DNA from: Isoperla grammatica
Taxonomy: Eukaryota > Arthropoda > Insecta > Plecoptera > Perlodidae
Length of the DNA: 64,000 bases
NCBI GenBank assembly: GCA_945910005.1
Contig: OX246739.1
Location: forward strand, 2,200,001 to 2,264,000
Direction: 5' to 3'
Of this stretch, positions 13,401-24,598 are shown piece by piece. The notes beneath the pieces were generated by a model that searched no databases, had not been told where the DNA came from, and worked only from the letters and a program-made list of their open reading frames with translations. Position numbers and translations under genes: made by a program. The first letter of the stretch is position 1. Each line of letters starts with the position of its first letter.

Positions 13401-13617
13401 TGACTGGGCCCCGTCTCAGCAACAGGGGTGCTACTGTAATGTTGTTATTGTTTTGTCTCAGAAAATGGAGATCAAGACGGAAGCCGATGACGTGGACGAG
13501 GGCGTCTCCTCCAATGAGCTGCGACCTCTCATGGGGCTCAGTAACAGGTGGACCTCACCGCGCGTCCGCAAGAAGCTGCGGTCAGCGCTCAGCTTCACCA
13601 AGGGGCCACCCACATAG
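9568..13617 (+). CDS. TRPA1: TRPA1-like cation channel, C-terminal half (six exons)
   Basis: Joined exons: 9568-9848, 10459-10585, 11305-11580, 12382-12541, 12940-13067, 13462-13617. All introns are GT-AG and all phases agree (2, 0, 0, 1, 0), so one frame runs to TAG at 13615-13617. The protein shows TM2, TM3, TM4, the TM4-TM5 linker with TM5, the pore helix and filter (FAMMLGEID), TM6 (FMVLMPILLMNLLIGLAVGD), the helix after TM6 (LKRLAMQV), the LHTELERKLP segment, a lysine-rich coiled coil and the KMEI segment near the C-terminus. This order and these motifs are those of TRPA1, a tetrameric plasma-membrane Ca2+-permeable sensor of irritants and temperature. The N-terminal ankyrin repeats and TM1 must lie to the left. 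The odd feature is the amplified 5' end of the first exon in view. Orthology within the TRPA family (TRPA1 versus painless/pyrexia types) is inferred from motifs only. Confidence 0.93.
9849..10458 (+). other. TRPA1 intron with (TTA)n and a dispersed repeat
   Basis: GT-AG intron of 610 bp. It holds (aaat)n at about 9940-9953 leading into a short dispersed motif at 9969-10003 also seen near 16641 and 55716, and a (TTA)n microsatellite at about 10375-10418. No gene seen. Confidence 0.8.
10459..10585 (+). CDS. TRPA1: TRPA1 exon: TM4-TM5 linker and TM5
   Basis: Acceptor ctctgtctacag, donor AAG|GTAAGA. The exon codes for RFDQVGIYVVMFLEILQ, then TM5 (VFSILIIAFGLAFYILLSK). The split Arg codon (AG|A) joins it to the previous exon in frame. 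Confidence 0.93.
10586..11304 (+). other. TRPA1 intron, no feature seen
   Basis: 719-bp AT-rich GT-AG intron. No repeat or coding segment recognised. Confidence 0.7.
11305..11580 (+). CDS. TRPA1: TRPA1 exon: pore helix, filter and TM6
   Basis: Acceptor tctgttgccag, donor CAG|GTAGAC. It codes for GDHLSFKTVP, the pore helix and filter (TFAMMLGEIDF), an extracellular stretch with EEKGGRSLPFPIPAF, TM6, and the conserved VGDIESVRRNAQLKRLAMQ stretch. The acidic residue in MLGEID sits where the TRPA1 filter aspartate is expected. Length 276 bp, phase 0 at both ends. Confidence 0.95.
11581..12381 (+). other. TRPA1 intron with a diverged relative of the 306-bp repeat
   Basis: 801-bp GT-AG intron. 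At about 12010-12060 the string gattttgaaatacgtcat and its flanks (ctttataaaatttcgatg...) resemble the core of the 306-bp repeat at 31.6-33.8 kb, indicating an older dispersed copy. Confidence 0.6.
12382..12541 (+). CDS. TRPA1: TRPA1 exon: cytoplasmic segment after TM6
   Basis: Acceptor tttccccctaag, donor ACG|GTGAGT. It codes for VVLHTELERKLPQMLLERVD..., matching the VELHTSLEKKLP-type segment of TRPA1, then YPNDTKCKSGFLDTVLRKWF. It ends with one base of a Gly codon. Confidence 0.92.
12542..12939 (+). other. TRPA1 intron, no feature seen
   Basis: 398-bp GT-AG intron, AT-rich, nothing further recognised. Confidence 0.7.
12940..13067 (+). CDS. TRPA1: TRPA1 exon: C-terminal coiled coil
   Basis: Acceptor ttcgtctgtgcag, donor CAG|GTAAGA. 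It codes for LDIVLDNSDDYVSEELSKQK, a lysine-rich heptad stretch, and SQNLLLRLIVQ. This corresponds to the coiled coil that holds the TRPA1 tetramer together. It completes the Gly codon from the previous exon. Confidence 0.92.
13068..13461 (+). other. TRPA1 last intron, no feature seen
   Basis: 394-bp GT-AG intron. A GC-richer patch at 13340-13435 is open in one frame, but shows no family motif. Confidence 0.7.
13462..13617 (+). CDS. TRPA1: TRPA1 terminal coding exon
   Basis: Acceptor ttttgtctcag. It codes for KMEIKTEADDVDEG, an acidic tail, SNRWTSPRVRKKLRSALS and ends GPPT then TAG. The KMEI start and the basic RW...LR segment match the C-terminus of animal TRPA1. The 3' UTR follows; no clear AATAAA was found close downstream. 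Confidence 0.92.
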   Translation, partial: KMEIKTEADDVDEGVSSNELRPLMGLSNRWTSPRVRKKLRSALSFTKGPPT

Positions 13618-16600
13618 GCCTGCGTTGCTGCTATGTCATGAATCATGATCCATATGTACGCCGGCCATTAGCCACGTCGCATGACCCTTGACACAGCTGA
13701 GTAATTTACGTAACAGCTTACGTTATTTATCAGTGTTCACTCACATTGCTACCAAACTCAACCAGGCAACACACTTTCAGTCTATGATGCAACTTCATAA
13801 AATCGTAAATTGTGTGTATCATTAGATTTTATTTAGAAATAGACCTGCCTGCTTAAGTTGAACATGTACGTCAACATCACTTTAAGTTTAGACTCCAACC
13901 TGGTTTATTATACGGCTGTTGAGTTGGACAAGGTTTTTTCCAGGTTTTAGGTGTAAAGAGGTACTTTTTCCAATTATAATGACCATATAACGTGATATTT
14001 TACAATTTAAGCTTAAGCACCGAGTTCCATTTTTGATGCAGATGTCTGTAGGGTGCGGGTTTGGAGAACAATTGGCTGTTTGGGGGGGGGGGGGGGGAGG
14101 AGGGGGTAGTAACATTTATCTGCGTCAAATTAGAACATTTCTTGATGTTTATGTGCCTCCAATGTCGAAAGAACAACTTCTAAGCACACAAATTTGAACC
14201 AACTAGATGTTTTTTTTATTTTTTCAATAATGAGGTAAAAATACCTTACGCAAGAAATGTCTTTGAGAATACGTAGTAAAAAGGTGGCTATTGCGTCTGT
14301 AGCAAGCGTGCAGGTGCGTGCAGGTTGCGTGCAGTGTCCTTCCAGTCTTTGAGACCCAACCCGTCCTCAACGGACAACTTTCTTGTCCAACTCGACAGCC
14401 GTATAAACCAGGTTGGAGACTAAAGTTAATAGACACAAGAGTTCAAACATTACGTCATACAAGAATTTTACTTTACTTGTTTAAAGGATTCAGTAATGAC
14501 ATTTATTACTGCTCAACACTAACAACACTGGCTACCCACTACACAGTCATGCATTGCGTCACACGTGACATAATCATCTAACAATAATGTATTTTGTAAT
14601 GAAATGTTTCCTAAAGCATATTTCTTTCTATCGTGCTACATGTTCAATGTTGTTTTGATGTTGATATGTGGCTGCGTTTATGTATTCTAGTTGTCTGTGA
14701 TACAAATCAGAACGTCCATAAGTGTCCAATTATTATTATTGTCATAACACGTGTTGTAGTAGTGTCAGCAGATAACACTAACTACAGCAAAGTATGGCGG
14801 ATGTAAAGCGTATTTCGTTCAAACCTATTTAGTGGAAAAGTGTCCCACATTATTGTATTTTAAGCATAGTTGGCCCACGCTAACTGTTCGTACTCTGAAG
14901 AAGTAGCACAGTCCAACAATACCAACAATTCATTAACTACTCTAGTTTATGACTTGTAGTTGATAAGTCTAGTAACCTTGTCTCCGTGTATTGGTATTGG
15001 AAACCCTCAAACGTAGGCTGCTGGCTGCCTATTCGCGACTAGTTCACATTTACATGAAAGATATTCCGATGTGAGGTCACAGCATGAGAAAAGATAGCGT
15101 GGTTCATCTATATAGCCCTAGCCTCCGTGATGTAATTTCACATTTACGTTTCCTACCGTTAAATAAGTGAGTATATATTCAGCAAAGTGTAAGGTATAAG
15201 GAATACATGATAACCAACTGTGCTCAGTTTCTAACAAATGGAATTAATAATGTAATACACACATTCATATTCAGTAACTATTTCACCCACTTATATGTTT
15301 ATCAAACTATGTAAGCATTGCAGAGCAAGAGCTTCTAGATCTCGGGGTATTAGTCTGCCGTGCGTTATTGTATTTTACTAAAACTCTTGTTTGGAAAAGT
15401 AGCATTTGAATCTATTTCAAGATATTTTTGTATGGACGTTATTACGGTGAAATACGTTCTAGGTTTGACGTATTCTGCTCTTCTACACAACTGAACGCAA
15501 TTAATTAATTAATTAATTCATTCATTATGGTAAAAATTATTAAATAAACTCAAACAATATGGAAATTGCAAAGTAGATTTACCATAAATCGAAACATTAC
15601 CTCTGAAAATATGAAGATGCAGCAGATAAAATTCAATAAATAATGGTACTGATTGAGAACCGAATATTGTGCGCCCACGAAATGTTTCGGTGGCTAACCA
15701 GTGTGTGTAACCATAGAGAACACTGTTCATGTTATACATAACATTAATCTTGGGAGTCGTGTCATACACAACTGAAACAAAAATAGAACTTTTTTGTATG
15801 GAAATGTACCACATGGTCGATTAATATTGAGTAACTATGTTAATTTTTTATTTATTTTATTTTTTATTTATTTATTTATTTTCAAGATGAATACAAGAAA
15901 TACTTATTATAATACAGAGATCTGGCCCAAAAAGAGTAGGAATTACTCGCAAGCAGGGGGCCTTCAAAAACAGGAAATGATTTAATAGATGATGAGATGA
16001 TGGCGGGAGGTATGAACACTTATATTTGTAGGCTAAGGGCCTACTACTTGATGGTACCACTACTAAATGTTACACAAAATGTTGTTATATTGTCATATGT
16101 GTAATTCATATTATTACTGTGTTCTTATATACTCATAAAGTACTGAGTTCATTTTTTTAGTTAGCACAAAATGGAAAAAGTAGAACATGGTTTACACCAA
16201 AATGTTGTTGTAGATTTATCACATCCTGTTAAACAAACTTAAGAAAACAATCCATGAATAAGCTACTGTTCAAATGTATGTGACTCAGTGTAATAAACTT
16301 CTTACTGTACAACTGGTTTTCAATTGTTTTCTCATGAGTGAAACACGTTTAACCTTAACTTTGTCCGACGTATTTTCACTAGAATGTATTTCCTCTTTAC
16401 CACTTCTATTGGCACTGATAACCTAATCGTCTTGATACAATAATAACAATTATATTTTACCTCTTCCCTTCCCACTGTTGTTATCAAAAAAAAAAACTGT
16501 AATACCCACCCTTCTAAAAGTAAGTTCTACAAAAGTCTCCAGAGTTTACTACGTTTCTTAGAGCATCAACATTCCTTATCCTGTTCCAGATTAACCCGAG

Positions 16601-16690
16601 ACTAACTGATTTTAAAAAATTGTAAAAACGTTTGCATTTACTGTCTACCCAGTCGGTTATAAGAACCGATTATAGGTAGGCGACAGTATA
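13618..16690. other. TRPA1 3' flank and intergenic DNA, no gene seen
   Basis: AT-rich DNA without a supportable gene. It has a poly-G run at 14080-14098, an (AATT)n patch at about 15499-15525, and a T/A-rich (TTTAT)n patch at 15843-15883. Short ORFs here have no recognisable motif. Confidence 0.7.
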
Positions 16691-17351
16691 AATAATTATA
16701 TTAAACATGACGTAAAGTACTTGGAGCTTGCCAATTGACCACAAGAAGAGTCCTTACGCTGCAAGACTGCTGATGACGACGAGGGCCAATCACAAGCAAG
16801 GTACTGTCTATAACATAAAAAAAAAAACGTTCTTGATAGCGAAAGTGAAACTTGACCGTTATATCTTTGAAATTGCAGCGACGCCTGACGTCGCCCACAG
16901 TAAACATAGGGAGACGTTGCTTTTTTTCAAACTAGACAATTATCAGTTCTACCTCGGGTATTAAATTTAAGATCCCCCAAGTAAACAATAAAGTCATAAA
17001 AAATTAAAACCTCAAAAACACAGTGGTTTCGTTTTTGACATAGCGTAGCGTCACGAGTTAAAGGGTTAAGAAAATAATGTATACACTTCCTGCACCGGAC
17101 ATTCCCAATGTACACATGGAACATGTTTTGGTTTGACTAGAAATCATGGTTAGCCAAGGAAACATGTTTTAATGTTGGCTGTTAAGTGTGATGTTCCCAA
17201 CGTGGGTCCCAAAACTACGTTTTCTGTGGATGTGTATCAGGAGTTCAGACGGCTATAGGAGGTTATGATATAAGCTAACTGAATACCCCGAACAACGCAC
17301 AACATTGAGAGCAGTGTGTCTTGTACCTGTGTAAACGCTGGAAGTATCATC

Positions 17352-17425
17352 GTGTGCTGTAGCGTATGGGGTATGTCTCCGCTTAGCATGATCGAGGTCT
17401 GGGGTTCGAGACCCGTTGCACCCAC
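17352..17425 (+). pseudogene. tRNA-Ala(AGC)-derived module, copy 1
   Basis: The A box is TAGCGTATGGG, the anticodon-arm string CTTAGCATG matches tRNA-Ala(AGC), and the B box is GGTTCGAGACC. A T run (tcttttttt-like) follows at once, as expected of a Pol III terminator. The acceptor, D and anticodon stems pair poorly, so this is a tRNA-derived (SINE-type) head rather than a working tRNA gene. Confidence 0.75.
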
Positions 17426-17794
17426 TCTTTTTTGCTCCACCATTTTCACGCATTTATATCTATGCATCAACGTGCATGGACACGTTTTTTTTTTTATCAA
17501 ACGGCTCATTGTTACCACAAACGATAAACTCTTTTGCGATCAACCAATCAATCAATACGATCTGATGATAAAAACTCGAAAATTTAAAAAAACTTTGAAG
17601 CCGTTTTTTGACAATTTTCGGAGTTTTTATCTTCAGATCGTATTCTTGGATATTTTTGTAATCCAATGAGACCCTCTGTTCGTAAATTAATCTCTCTTAG
17701 GTGTAACAATTTCAATAAGAATGAATCGAGATACATACATGCATTCATTGAGAGCGGTGTGTTATGTACTAGTGTAAGCGATCCAACTTCCATC

Positions 17795-17869
17795 CTGTGG
17801 CGTGGCGTAGGCAGTAGCGACGCCGACTAGTGTTTTCGCGGTCCGGGGTTCGATGCCCGCAACCGGCAG
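17795..17869 (+). pseudogene. tRNA-Thr(AGT)-derived module, copy 1
   Basis: The A box is TGGCGTAGGCAG, the anticodon-loop region is ACTAGTG (AGT in register), and the B box is GGTTCGATGCC. A T7 run follows. The order and spacing resemble tRNA-Thr(AGT), but the stems are only partly paired. Confidence 0.68.
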
Positions 17870-19004
17870 TCTTTTTTTCTTCCATATTCAGACAAGAAAA
17901 GTTGAGAAGGGTTTACATGGAGGAAATTTTTTTTTAAAGTGCTCGTAGCAAAAAAACGTGTAGCCCAAATTTGTTTCTGTATTTTTTTTATTTTTTTTGC
18001 GTTGATTATCTAGATATCCTGAAAACGAAAATATGGTGGAAGTCATACTTACAGAGATACAGGCGCCCAAAATTTCAAAAAACCTCACAGAAAGGCAGAA
18101 TCGGAGAATTTTGAAATTTTTATTTTTTTTTATTTTTTTTAAAATACGAAACATATCGAGATAGCAATAAATAAGAAGGAATTGACAACCAAAAAATTCT
18201 ATCTCAAACCGTTTACCCGTAAAAAAATTAAAACCGCAAAAAATCTACTATTTTGGTTACCTGAAGTTGGCGTCGCCTCACCACGACCTGTGCAAACCGA
18301 CGCTACCGACGCTCATACTACGTCACCAATGGTTCTTACTGACCTTAAGTTCGACGCTACGACTCACTAGGTACCACCGTTCATCCACAATCGGTACCGA
18401 AAGTGGAACTTGACAAGAAAATCTTTAAAATTTCGGCGACGTCTGACGTCGTTCACAACATACATAGCGAGACAATGATTTTTTTTAAAGTAGAAAATTT
18501 CCAGATCTACCTCGGAAATTAACTTAAAGAGCGCCCAAATAAACAATATTGCCGTAAAAAATATAATTCTAAAAAACAGAGTGTATTTGAGCACGTCTTT
18601 GACGACGCGTAGCGTCTCTTGTTAAAGGGTTAAGACATTAGTGATTAAAGTTTCTACATTGAACATTCTTACTCTATACATTGGACATGTTAATGTTTGC
18701 CTTGCATTAACGGTAAGCCAAGGAAACATGTTTTAATGTTGGCTGTTCAGTGTGATGTTCCCAACGTGGTCCCAAAACTACGTTTTCTGTGGATGTGTAT
18801 CAGGAGTTCAGACGGCTATAGGAGGTTATAGTGATGTTCCCAACGTCAAGTCTTGAAAGTCTTAAAACTGCGTTTTCTGTGGATGTGTATCAGGAGTTCA
18901 GACGGCTATAGGAGGTTATGATATAAGCTAACTGAATACCCCGAACAACGCACAACATTGAGAGCAGTGTGTCTTGTACCTGTGTAAACGCTGGAAGTAT
19001 CATC

Positions 19005-19078
19005 GTGTGCTGTAGCGTATGGGGTATGTCTCCGCTTAGCATGGTCGAGGTCTGGGGTTCGAGACCCGTTATACCCAC
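19005..19078 (+). pseudogene. tRNA-Ala-derived module, copy 2
   Basis: Same A box, CTTAGCATG and B box (GGTTCGAGACC) as copy 1, followed by tctttttt. Confidence 0.75.
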
Positions 19079-19448
19079 TCTTTTTTGTTCCACCATTTTC
19101 ACGCATTTATATCTATGCATCAACGTGCATGGACACGTTTTTCTTTTATCAAACGGCTCATTGTTACCACAAACGATTAACTCTTTTGCGATCAACCAAT
19201 CAATCAATACGATCTGATGATAAAAACTCCGAAAATTTAAAAAAAACTTTGAAGCCGTTTTTTGACAATTTTCGGAGTTTTTATCTTCAGATCGTATTCT
19301 TGGATATTTTTTTAATCCAATGAGACCCTCTGTTTGTTAATTTATCTCTCTTAGGTGTAACAATTACAATAAGAATGAATCGAGATACATACATGCATTC
19401 ATTGAGAGCGGTGTGTTATGTACTAGTGTAAGCGATCCAACTTCCATC

Positions 19449-19523
19449 CTGTGGCGTGGCGTAGGCAGTAGCGACACCGACTAGTGTTTTCGCGGTCCGG
19501 GGTTCGATACCCGCAACCGGCAG
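19449..19523 (+). pseudogene. tRNA-Thr-derived module, copy 2
   Basis: Same A box and anticodon region; B box GGTTCGATACC; followed by tcttttttt. Confidence 0.68.
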
Positions 19524-20659
19524 TCTTTTTTTCTTCCATATTCAGACAAGAAAAGTTGAGAAGGGTTTACATGGAGGAAATTTTTTTTTAAAGTGCTCGT
19601 AGCAAAAAAACGTGTGGCCCTAATTTGTTTCTGTATTTTTTTTATTTTTTTTGCGTTGATTATCTAGATATCCTGAAAACGAAAATATGGTGGGAGTCAT
19701 ACTAACAGAGATACAGGCGCCCAAAATTTCAAAAAACCTCACAGAAAGGCAGAATCGGAGAATTTTGAAATTTTTATTTTTTTTTATTTTTTTTTAAATA
19801 CGAAACATATTGAGATAGCGATTAATAAGAAGGAATTGACAACCAAAAAATTCTATCTCTAACCGTTTACCCGTTAAAAAATAAAAACCTCAAAAAATCT
19901 ACTATTTTGGTTACCTGAAGTTGGCGTCGCCTCACCACGACCTGTGCAAACCGACGCTACCGACGCTCATACTACGTCACCAATGGTTCTTACTGACCTT
20001 AAGTTCGACGCTACGACTAACTAGGTACCACCGTTCATCCACAATCGGTACCGAAAGTGGAACTTGACAAGAAAATCTTTAAAATTTCGGCGACGTCTGA
20101 CGTCGTTCACAACAAACATAGCAAGACGATGATTTTTTTCAAAGTACAAAATTTCCAGATCTACCTCGGGAATTAATTGTATGATCGCCCAAATAAACAA
20201 TATAGCCGTAAAGAATATAATTCTAAAAAACAGAGTGTATTTGAGCACGTCTTTAACGACGCGTAGCGTCTCTTGTTAAAGGGTTAAGAAAATAGTGATT
20301 ACGGTTTCTCCATTGGACATTCTTACTCTATACATTGGACATGTTAATGTTTGCCTTGCATTAACGGTAAGCCAAGGAAACATGTTTTAATGTTGGCTGT
20401 TCAGTGTGATGTTCCCAACGTGGGTCCCAAAACTACGTTTTCTGTGGATATGTATCAGGAGTTCAGACGGCTATAGGAGGTTATAGTGATGTTCCCAACG
20501 TCAAGTCTTGAAAGTCTCAAAACTGCGTTTTCTGTGGATGTGTATCAGGAGTTCAGACGGCTATAGGAGGTTATGATATAAGCTAACTGAATACCCCGAA
20601 CAACGCACAACATTGAGAGCAGTGTGTCTTGTACCTGTGTAAACGCTGGAAGTATCATC

Positions 20660-20733
20660 GTGTGCTGTAGCGTATGGGGTATGTCTCCGCTTAGCATGGT
20701 CGAGGTCTGGGGTTCAAGACCCGTTATACCCAC
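20660..20733 (+). pseudogene. tRNA-Ala-derived module, copy 3
   Basis: Same layout; the B box has changed to GGTTCAAGACC, which would weaken Pol III recognition. Confidence 0.72.
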
Positions 20734-20865
20734 TCTTTTTTGTTCCACCATTTTCACGCATTTATATCTATGCATCAACGTGCATGGACACGTTTTTTTT
20801 TTTATCAAACGGCTCATTGTTACCACAAACGATTAACTCTTTTGCGATCAACCAATCAATCAATA

Positions 20866-20949
20866 CGATCTGATGATAAAAACTCCGAAAATTTAAAAAA
20901 ACTTTGAAGCCGTTTTTTGACAATTTTCGGAGTTTTTATCTTCAGATCG
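20866..20949. repeat. 84-nt hairpin between the two tRNA-like modules (one per unit)
   Basis: Arms of 28 nt (cgatctgatgataaaaactc... and ...gagtttttatcttcagatcg) pair at about 26 of 28 positions around a 28-nt loop. Equivalent hairpins lie at 17558-17640, 19210-19294, 22519-22602, 24296-24379 and 26075-26159. Some copies have changes in an arm (22519 copy: ctctg and ctaca). Confidence 0.85.
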
Positions 20950-21103
20950 TATTCTTGGATATTTTTTTAATCCAATGAGACCCTCTGTTTGTAAATTTAT
21001 CTCTCTTAGGTGTAACAATTACAATAAGAATGAATCGAGATACATACATGCATTCATTGAGAGCGGTGTGTTATGTACTAGTGTAAGCGATCCAACTTCC
21101 ATC

Positions 21104-21178
21104 CTGTGGCGTGGCGTAGGCAGTAGCGACACCGACTAGTGTTTTCGCGGTCCGGGGTTCGATACCCGCAACCGGCAG
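21104..21178 (+). pseudogene. tRNA-Thr-derived module, copy 3
   Basis: Essentially identical to copy 2, with the T run at once downstream. Confidence 0.68.
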
Positions 21179-22314
21179 TCTTTTTTTCTTCCATATTCAG
21201 ACAAGAAAAGTTGAGAAGGGTTTACATGGAGGAAATTTTTTTTTAAAGTGCTCGTAGCAAAAAAACGTGTGGCCCTAATTTGTTTCTGTATTTTTTTTAT
21301 TTTTTTTGCGTTGATTATCTAGATATCCTGAAAACGAAAATATGGTGGGAGTCATACTAACAGAGATACAGGCGCCCAAAATTTCAAAAAACCTCACAGA
21401 AAGGCAGAATCGGAGAATTTTGAAATTTTTATTTTTTTTTATTTTTTTTTAAATACGAAACATATTGAGATAGCGATTAATAAGAAGGAATTGACAACCA
21501 AAAAATTCTATCTCTAACCGTTTACCCGTTAAAAAATAAAAACCTCAAAAAATCTACTATTTTGGTTACCTGAAGTTGGCGTCGCCTCACCACGACCTGT
21601 GCAAACCGACGCTACCGACGCTCATACTACGTCACCAATGGTTCTTACTGACCTAAAGTTCGACGCTACGACTAACTAGGTACCACCGTTCATCCACAAT
21701 CGGTACCGAAAGTGGAACTTGACAAGAAAATCTTTAAAATTTCGGCGACGTCTGACGTCGTTCACAACAAACATAGCAAGACGATGATTTTTTTCAAAGT
21801 ACAAAATTTCCAGATCTACCTCGGGAATTAATTGTAAGATCGCCCAAATAAACAATATAGCCGTAAAGAATATAATTCTAAAAAACAGAGTGTATTAGAT
21901 CACGTCTTTGACGACGCGTAGCGTCTCTTGTTAAAGGGTTAAGAAAATAGTGATTACGGTTTCTCCATTGGACATTCTTACTCTACACATTGGACATGTT
22001 AATGTTTGCCTTGCATTAACGGTAAGCCTAGGAAACATGTTTTAATGTTGGCTGTTCAGTGTGATGTTCCCAACGTGGGTCCCAAAACTACGTTTTCTGT
22101 GGATGTGTATCAGGAGTTCAGACGGCTATAGGAGGTTATAGTGATGTTCCCAACGTCAAGTCTTGAAAGTCTCAAAACTGCGTTTTCTGTGGATGTGTAT
22201 CAGGAGTTCAGACGGCTATAGGAGGTTATGATATAAGCTAACTGAATACCCCGAACAACGCACAACATTGAGAGCAGTGTGTCTTGTACCTGTGTAAACG
22301 CTGAAAGTATCATC

Positions 22315-22388
22315 GTGTGCTGTAGCGTATGGGGTATGTCTCCGCTTAGCATGGTCGAGGTCTGGGGTTCGAGACCCGTTACACCCAC
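22315..22388 (+). pseudogene. tRNA-Ala-derived module, copy 4
   Basis: Same layout with an intact B box; the T run after it is shorter (tctttt). Confidence 0.75.
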
Positions 22389-22698
22389 TCTTTTAATTCC
22401 ACCATTTTCACGCATTTATATCTATGCATCAACGTGCATGGACACGTTTTTTTTTTATCAAACGGCTCATTGTTACCACAAACGATTAACTCTTTTGCGA
22501 TCAACCAATCAATCAATACGATCTGATGATAAAAACTCTGAAAATTAAAAAAAACTTTGAAGCCAGTTTTTGACAATTTTCGGAGTTTTTATCTACAGAT
22601 CGCATTCTTGGATATTTTTTTAATCCAATAACACCCTCTGTTTGTAAATTTATCTCTCTTAGGTGTAACAATTACAATAAGAATGAATCGAGATACAT

Positions 22699-22821
22699 AT
22701 ATATACTATTTTTATACTTAAATTCGCCCATTTTTCTTATCATATTTTTGTTGTATGTTTGAACTGTGTGTTTAAACTGATTGTACATGTAAAAGAAAAA
22801 AGGAAAAATAAAGACACTATT
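22699..22821. repeat. About 122-bp insertion in unit 4
   Basis: Splits agatacat|acatgcattc, which is continuous in other units. It is AT-rich and contains ggaaaaataaagacac near its right end. It accounts for the 1777-bp period. Confidence 0.8.
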
Positions 22822-22879
22822 ACATGCATTCATTGAGAGCGGTGTGTTATGTACTAGTGTAAGCGATCCAACTTCCATC

Positions 22880-22954
22880 CTGTGGCGTGGCGTAGGCAGT
22901 AGCGACGCCGATAAGTGTTTTCGCGGTCCGGGGTTCGATACCCGCAACCGGCAG
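22880..22954 (+). pseudogene. tRNA-Thr-derived module, copy 4
   Basis: As copy 2, but the anticodon region reads GATAAGTG in place of GACTAGTG. The boxes are intact. Confidence 0.66.
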
Positions 22955-24091
22955 TCTTTTTTTCTTCCATATTCAGACAAGAAAAGTTGAGAAGGGTTTA
23001 CATGGAGGAAATTTTTTTTTAAAGTGATCGTAGCAAAAAAACGTGTGGCCCTAATTTGTTTCTGTATTTATTTTATTTTTTTTTTCGTTGATTATCTAGA
23101 TATCCTGAAAACGAAAATATGGTGGGAGTCATACTATCAGAGATACAGGCGCCCAAAATTTCAAAAAACCTCACAGAAAGGCAGAATCGGAGAATTTTGA
23201 AATTTTTATTTTTTTTTATTTTTTTAAAAATACGAAACATATCGAGATAGCAATTAATAAGAAGAAATTGACAACCAAAAAATTCTATCTCAAACCGTTT
23301 ACCCGTAAAAAAATAAAAACCTAAAAAAATTTACTATTTTGGTTACCTGAAGTTGGCGTCGCCTCACCACGACCTGTGCAAACCGACGCTACCGACGCTC
23401 ATACTACGTCACCAATGGTTCTTACTGACCTTAAGTTCGACGCTACGACTAACTAGGTACCACCGTTCATCTACAATCGGTACCGAAAGTGGAACTTGAC
23501 AAGAAAATCTTTCAAATTTCGGCGACGTCTGACGTCGTTCACAACAAACATAGCAAGACGATGATTTTTTTCAAAGTAGAAAATTTCCAGATCTACCTCG
23601 GGAATTAATTGTCAGATCGCCCAAATAAACAATATAGCCGTAAAGAATATAATTCTAAAAAACAGAGTGTATTTGAGCACGTCTTTGACGACGCGTAGCG
23701 TCTCTTGTTAAAGGGTTAAGAAAATAGTGATTACGGTTTCTCCATTGGACATTCTTACTCTATACATTGGACATGTTAATGTTTGCCTTGCATTAACGGT
23801 AAGCCAAGGAAACAAGTTTTAATGTTGGCTGTTCAGTGTGATGTTCCCAACGTGGGTCCCAAAACTACGTTTTCTGTGGATGTGTATCAGGAGTTCAGAC
23901 GGCTATAGGAGGTTATAGTGATGTTCCCAACGTCAAGTCTTGAAAGTCTCAAAACTGCGTTTTCTGTGGATGTGTATCAGGAGTTCAGACGGCTATAGGA
24001 GGTTATGATATAAGCTAACTGAATACCCCGAACAACGCACAACATTGAGAGCAGTGTGTCTTGTACCTGTGTAAACGCTGGAAGTATCATC

Positions 24092-24165
24092 GTGTGCTGT
24101 AGCGTATGGGGTATGTCTCCGCTTAGCATGGTCGAGGTCTGGGGTTCGAGACCCGTTACACCCAC
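24092..24165 (+). pseudogene. tRNA-Ala-derived module, copy 5
   Basis: Same layout with an intact A box and B box and a tcttttt terminator. Confidence 0.75.
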
Positions 24166-24475
24166 TCTTTTTGTTCCACCATTTTCACGCATTTATATCT
24201 ATGCATCAACGTGCATGGACACGTTTTTTTTTTATCAAACGGCTCATTGTTACCACAAACGATTAACTCTTTTGCGATCAACCAATCAATCAATACGATC
24301 TGATGATAAAAACTCTGAAAATTTAAAAAAACTTTGAAGCCAGTTTTTGACAATTTTCGGAGTTTTTATCTTCAGATCGTATTCTTGGATATTTTTTTAA
24401 TCCAATGAGACCCTCTGTTTGTAAATTTATCTCTCTTAGGTGTAACAATTACAATAAGAATGAATCGAGATACAT

Positions 24476-24598
24476 ATATATACTATTTTTATACTTAAAT
24501 TCGCCCATTTTTCTTATCATATTTTTGTTGTATGTTTGAACTGTGTGTTTAAACTGATTGTACATGTAAAAGAAAAAAGGAAAAATAAAGACACTATT
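24476..24598. repeat. About 122-bp insertion in unit 5
   Basis: Same insertion at the same site as in unit 4, so it spread with the unit rather than by a second insertion. Confidence 0.8.

Noticed and set aside
13343..13648. 101-residue ORF across the last TRPA1 intron and exon
   Set aside because: It is in a different frame from the TRPA1 exon, which has splice sites and family motifs.
17237..17518. Recurrent - strand ORF (MVTMSRLIKKK...) in every 1.65-kb unit
   Set aside because: It lies antisense to the tRNA-Ala-like module and is broken differently in different units; no protein motif.
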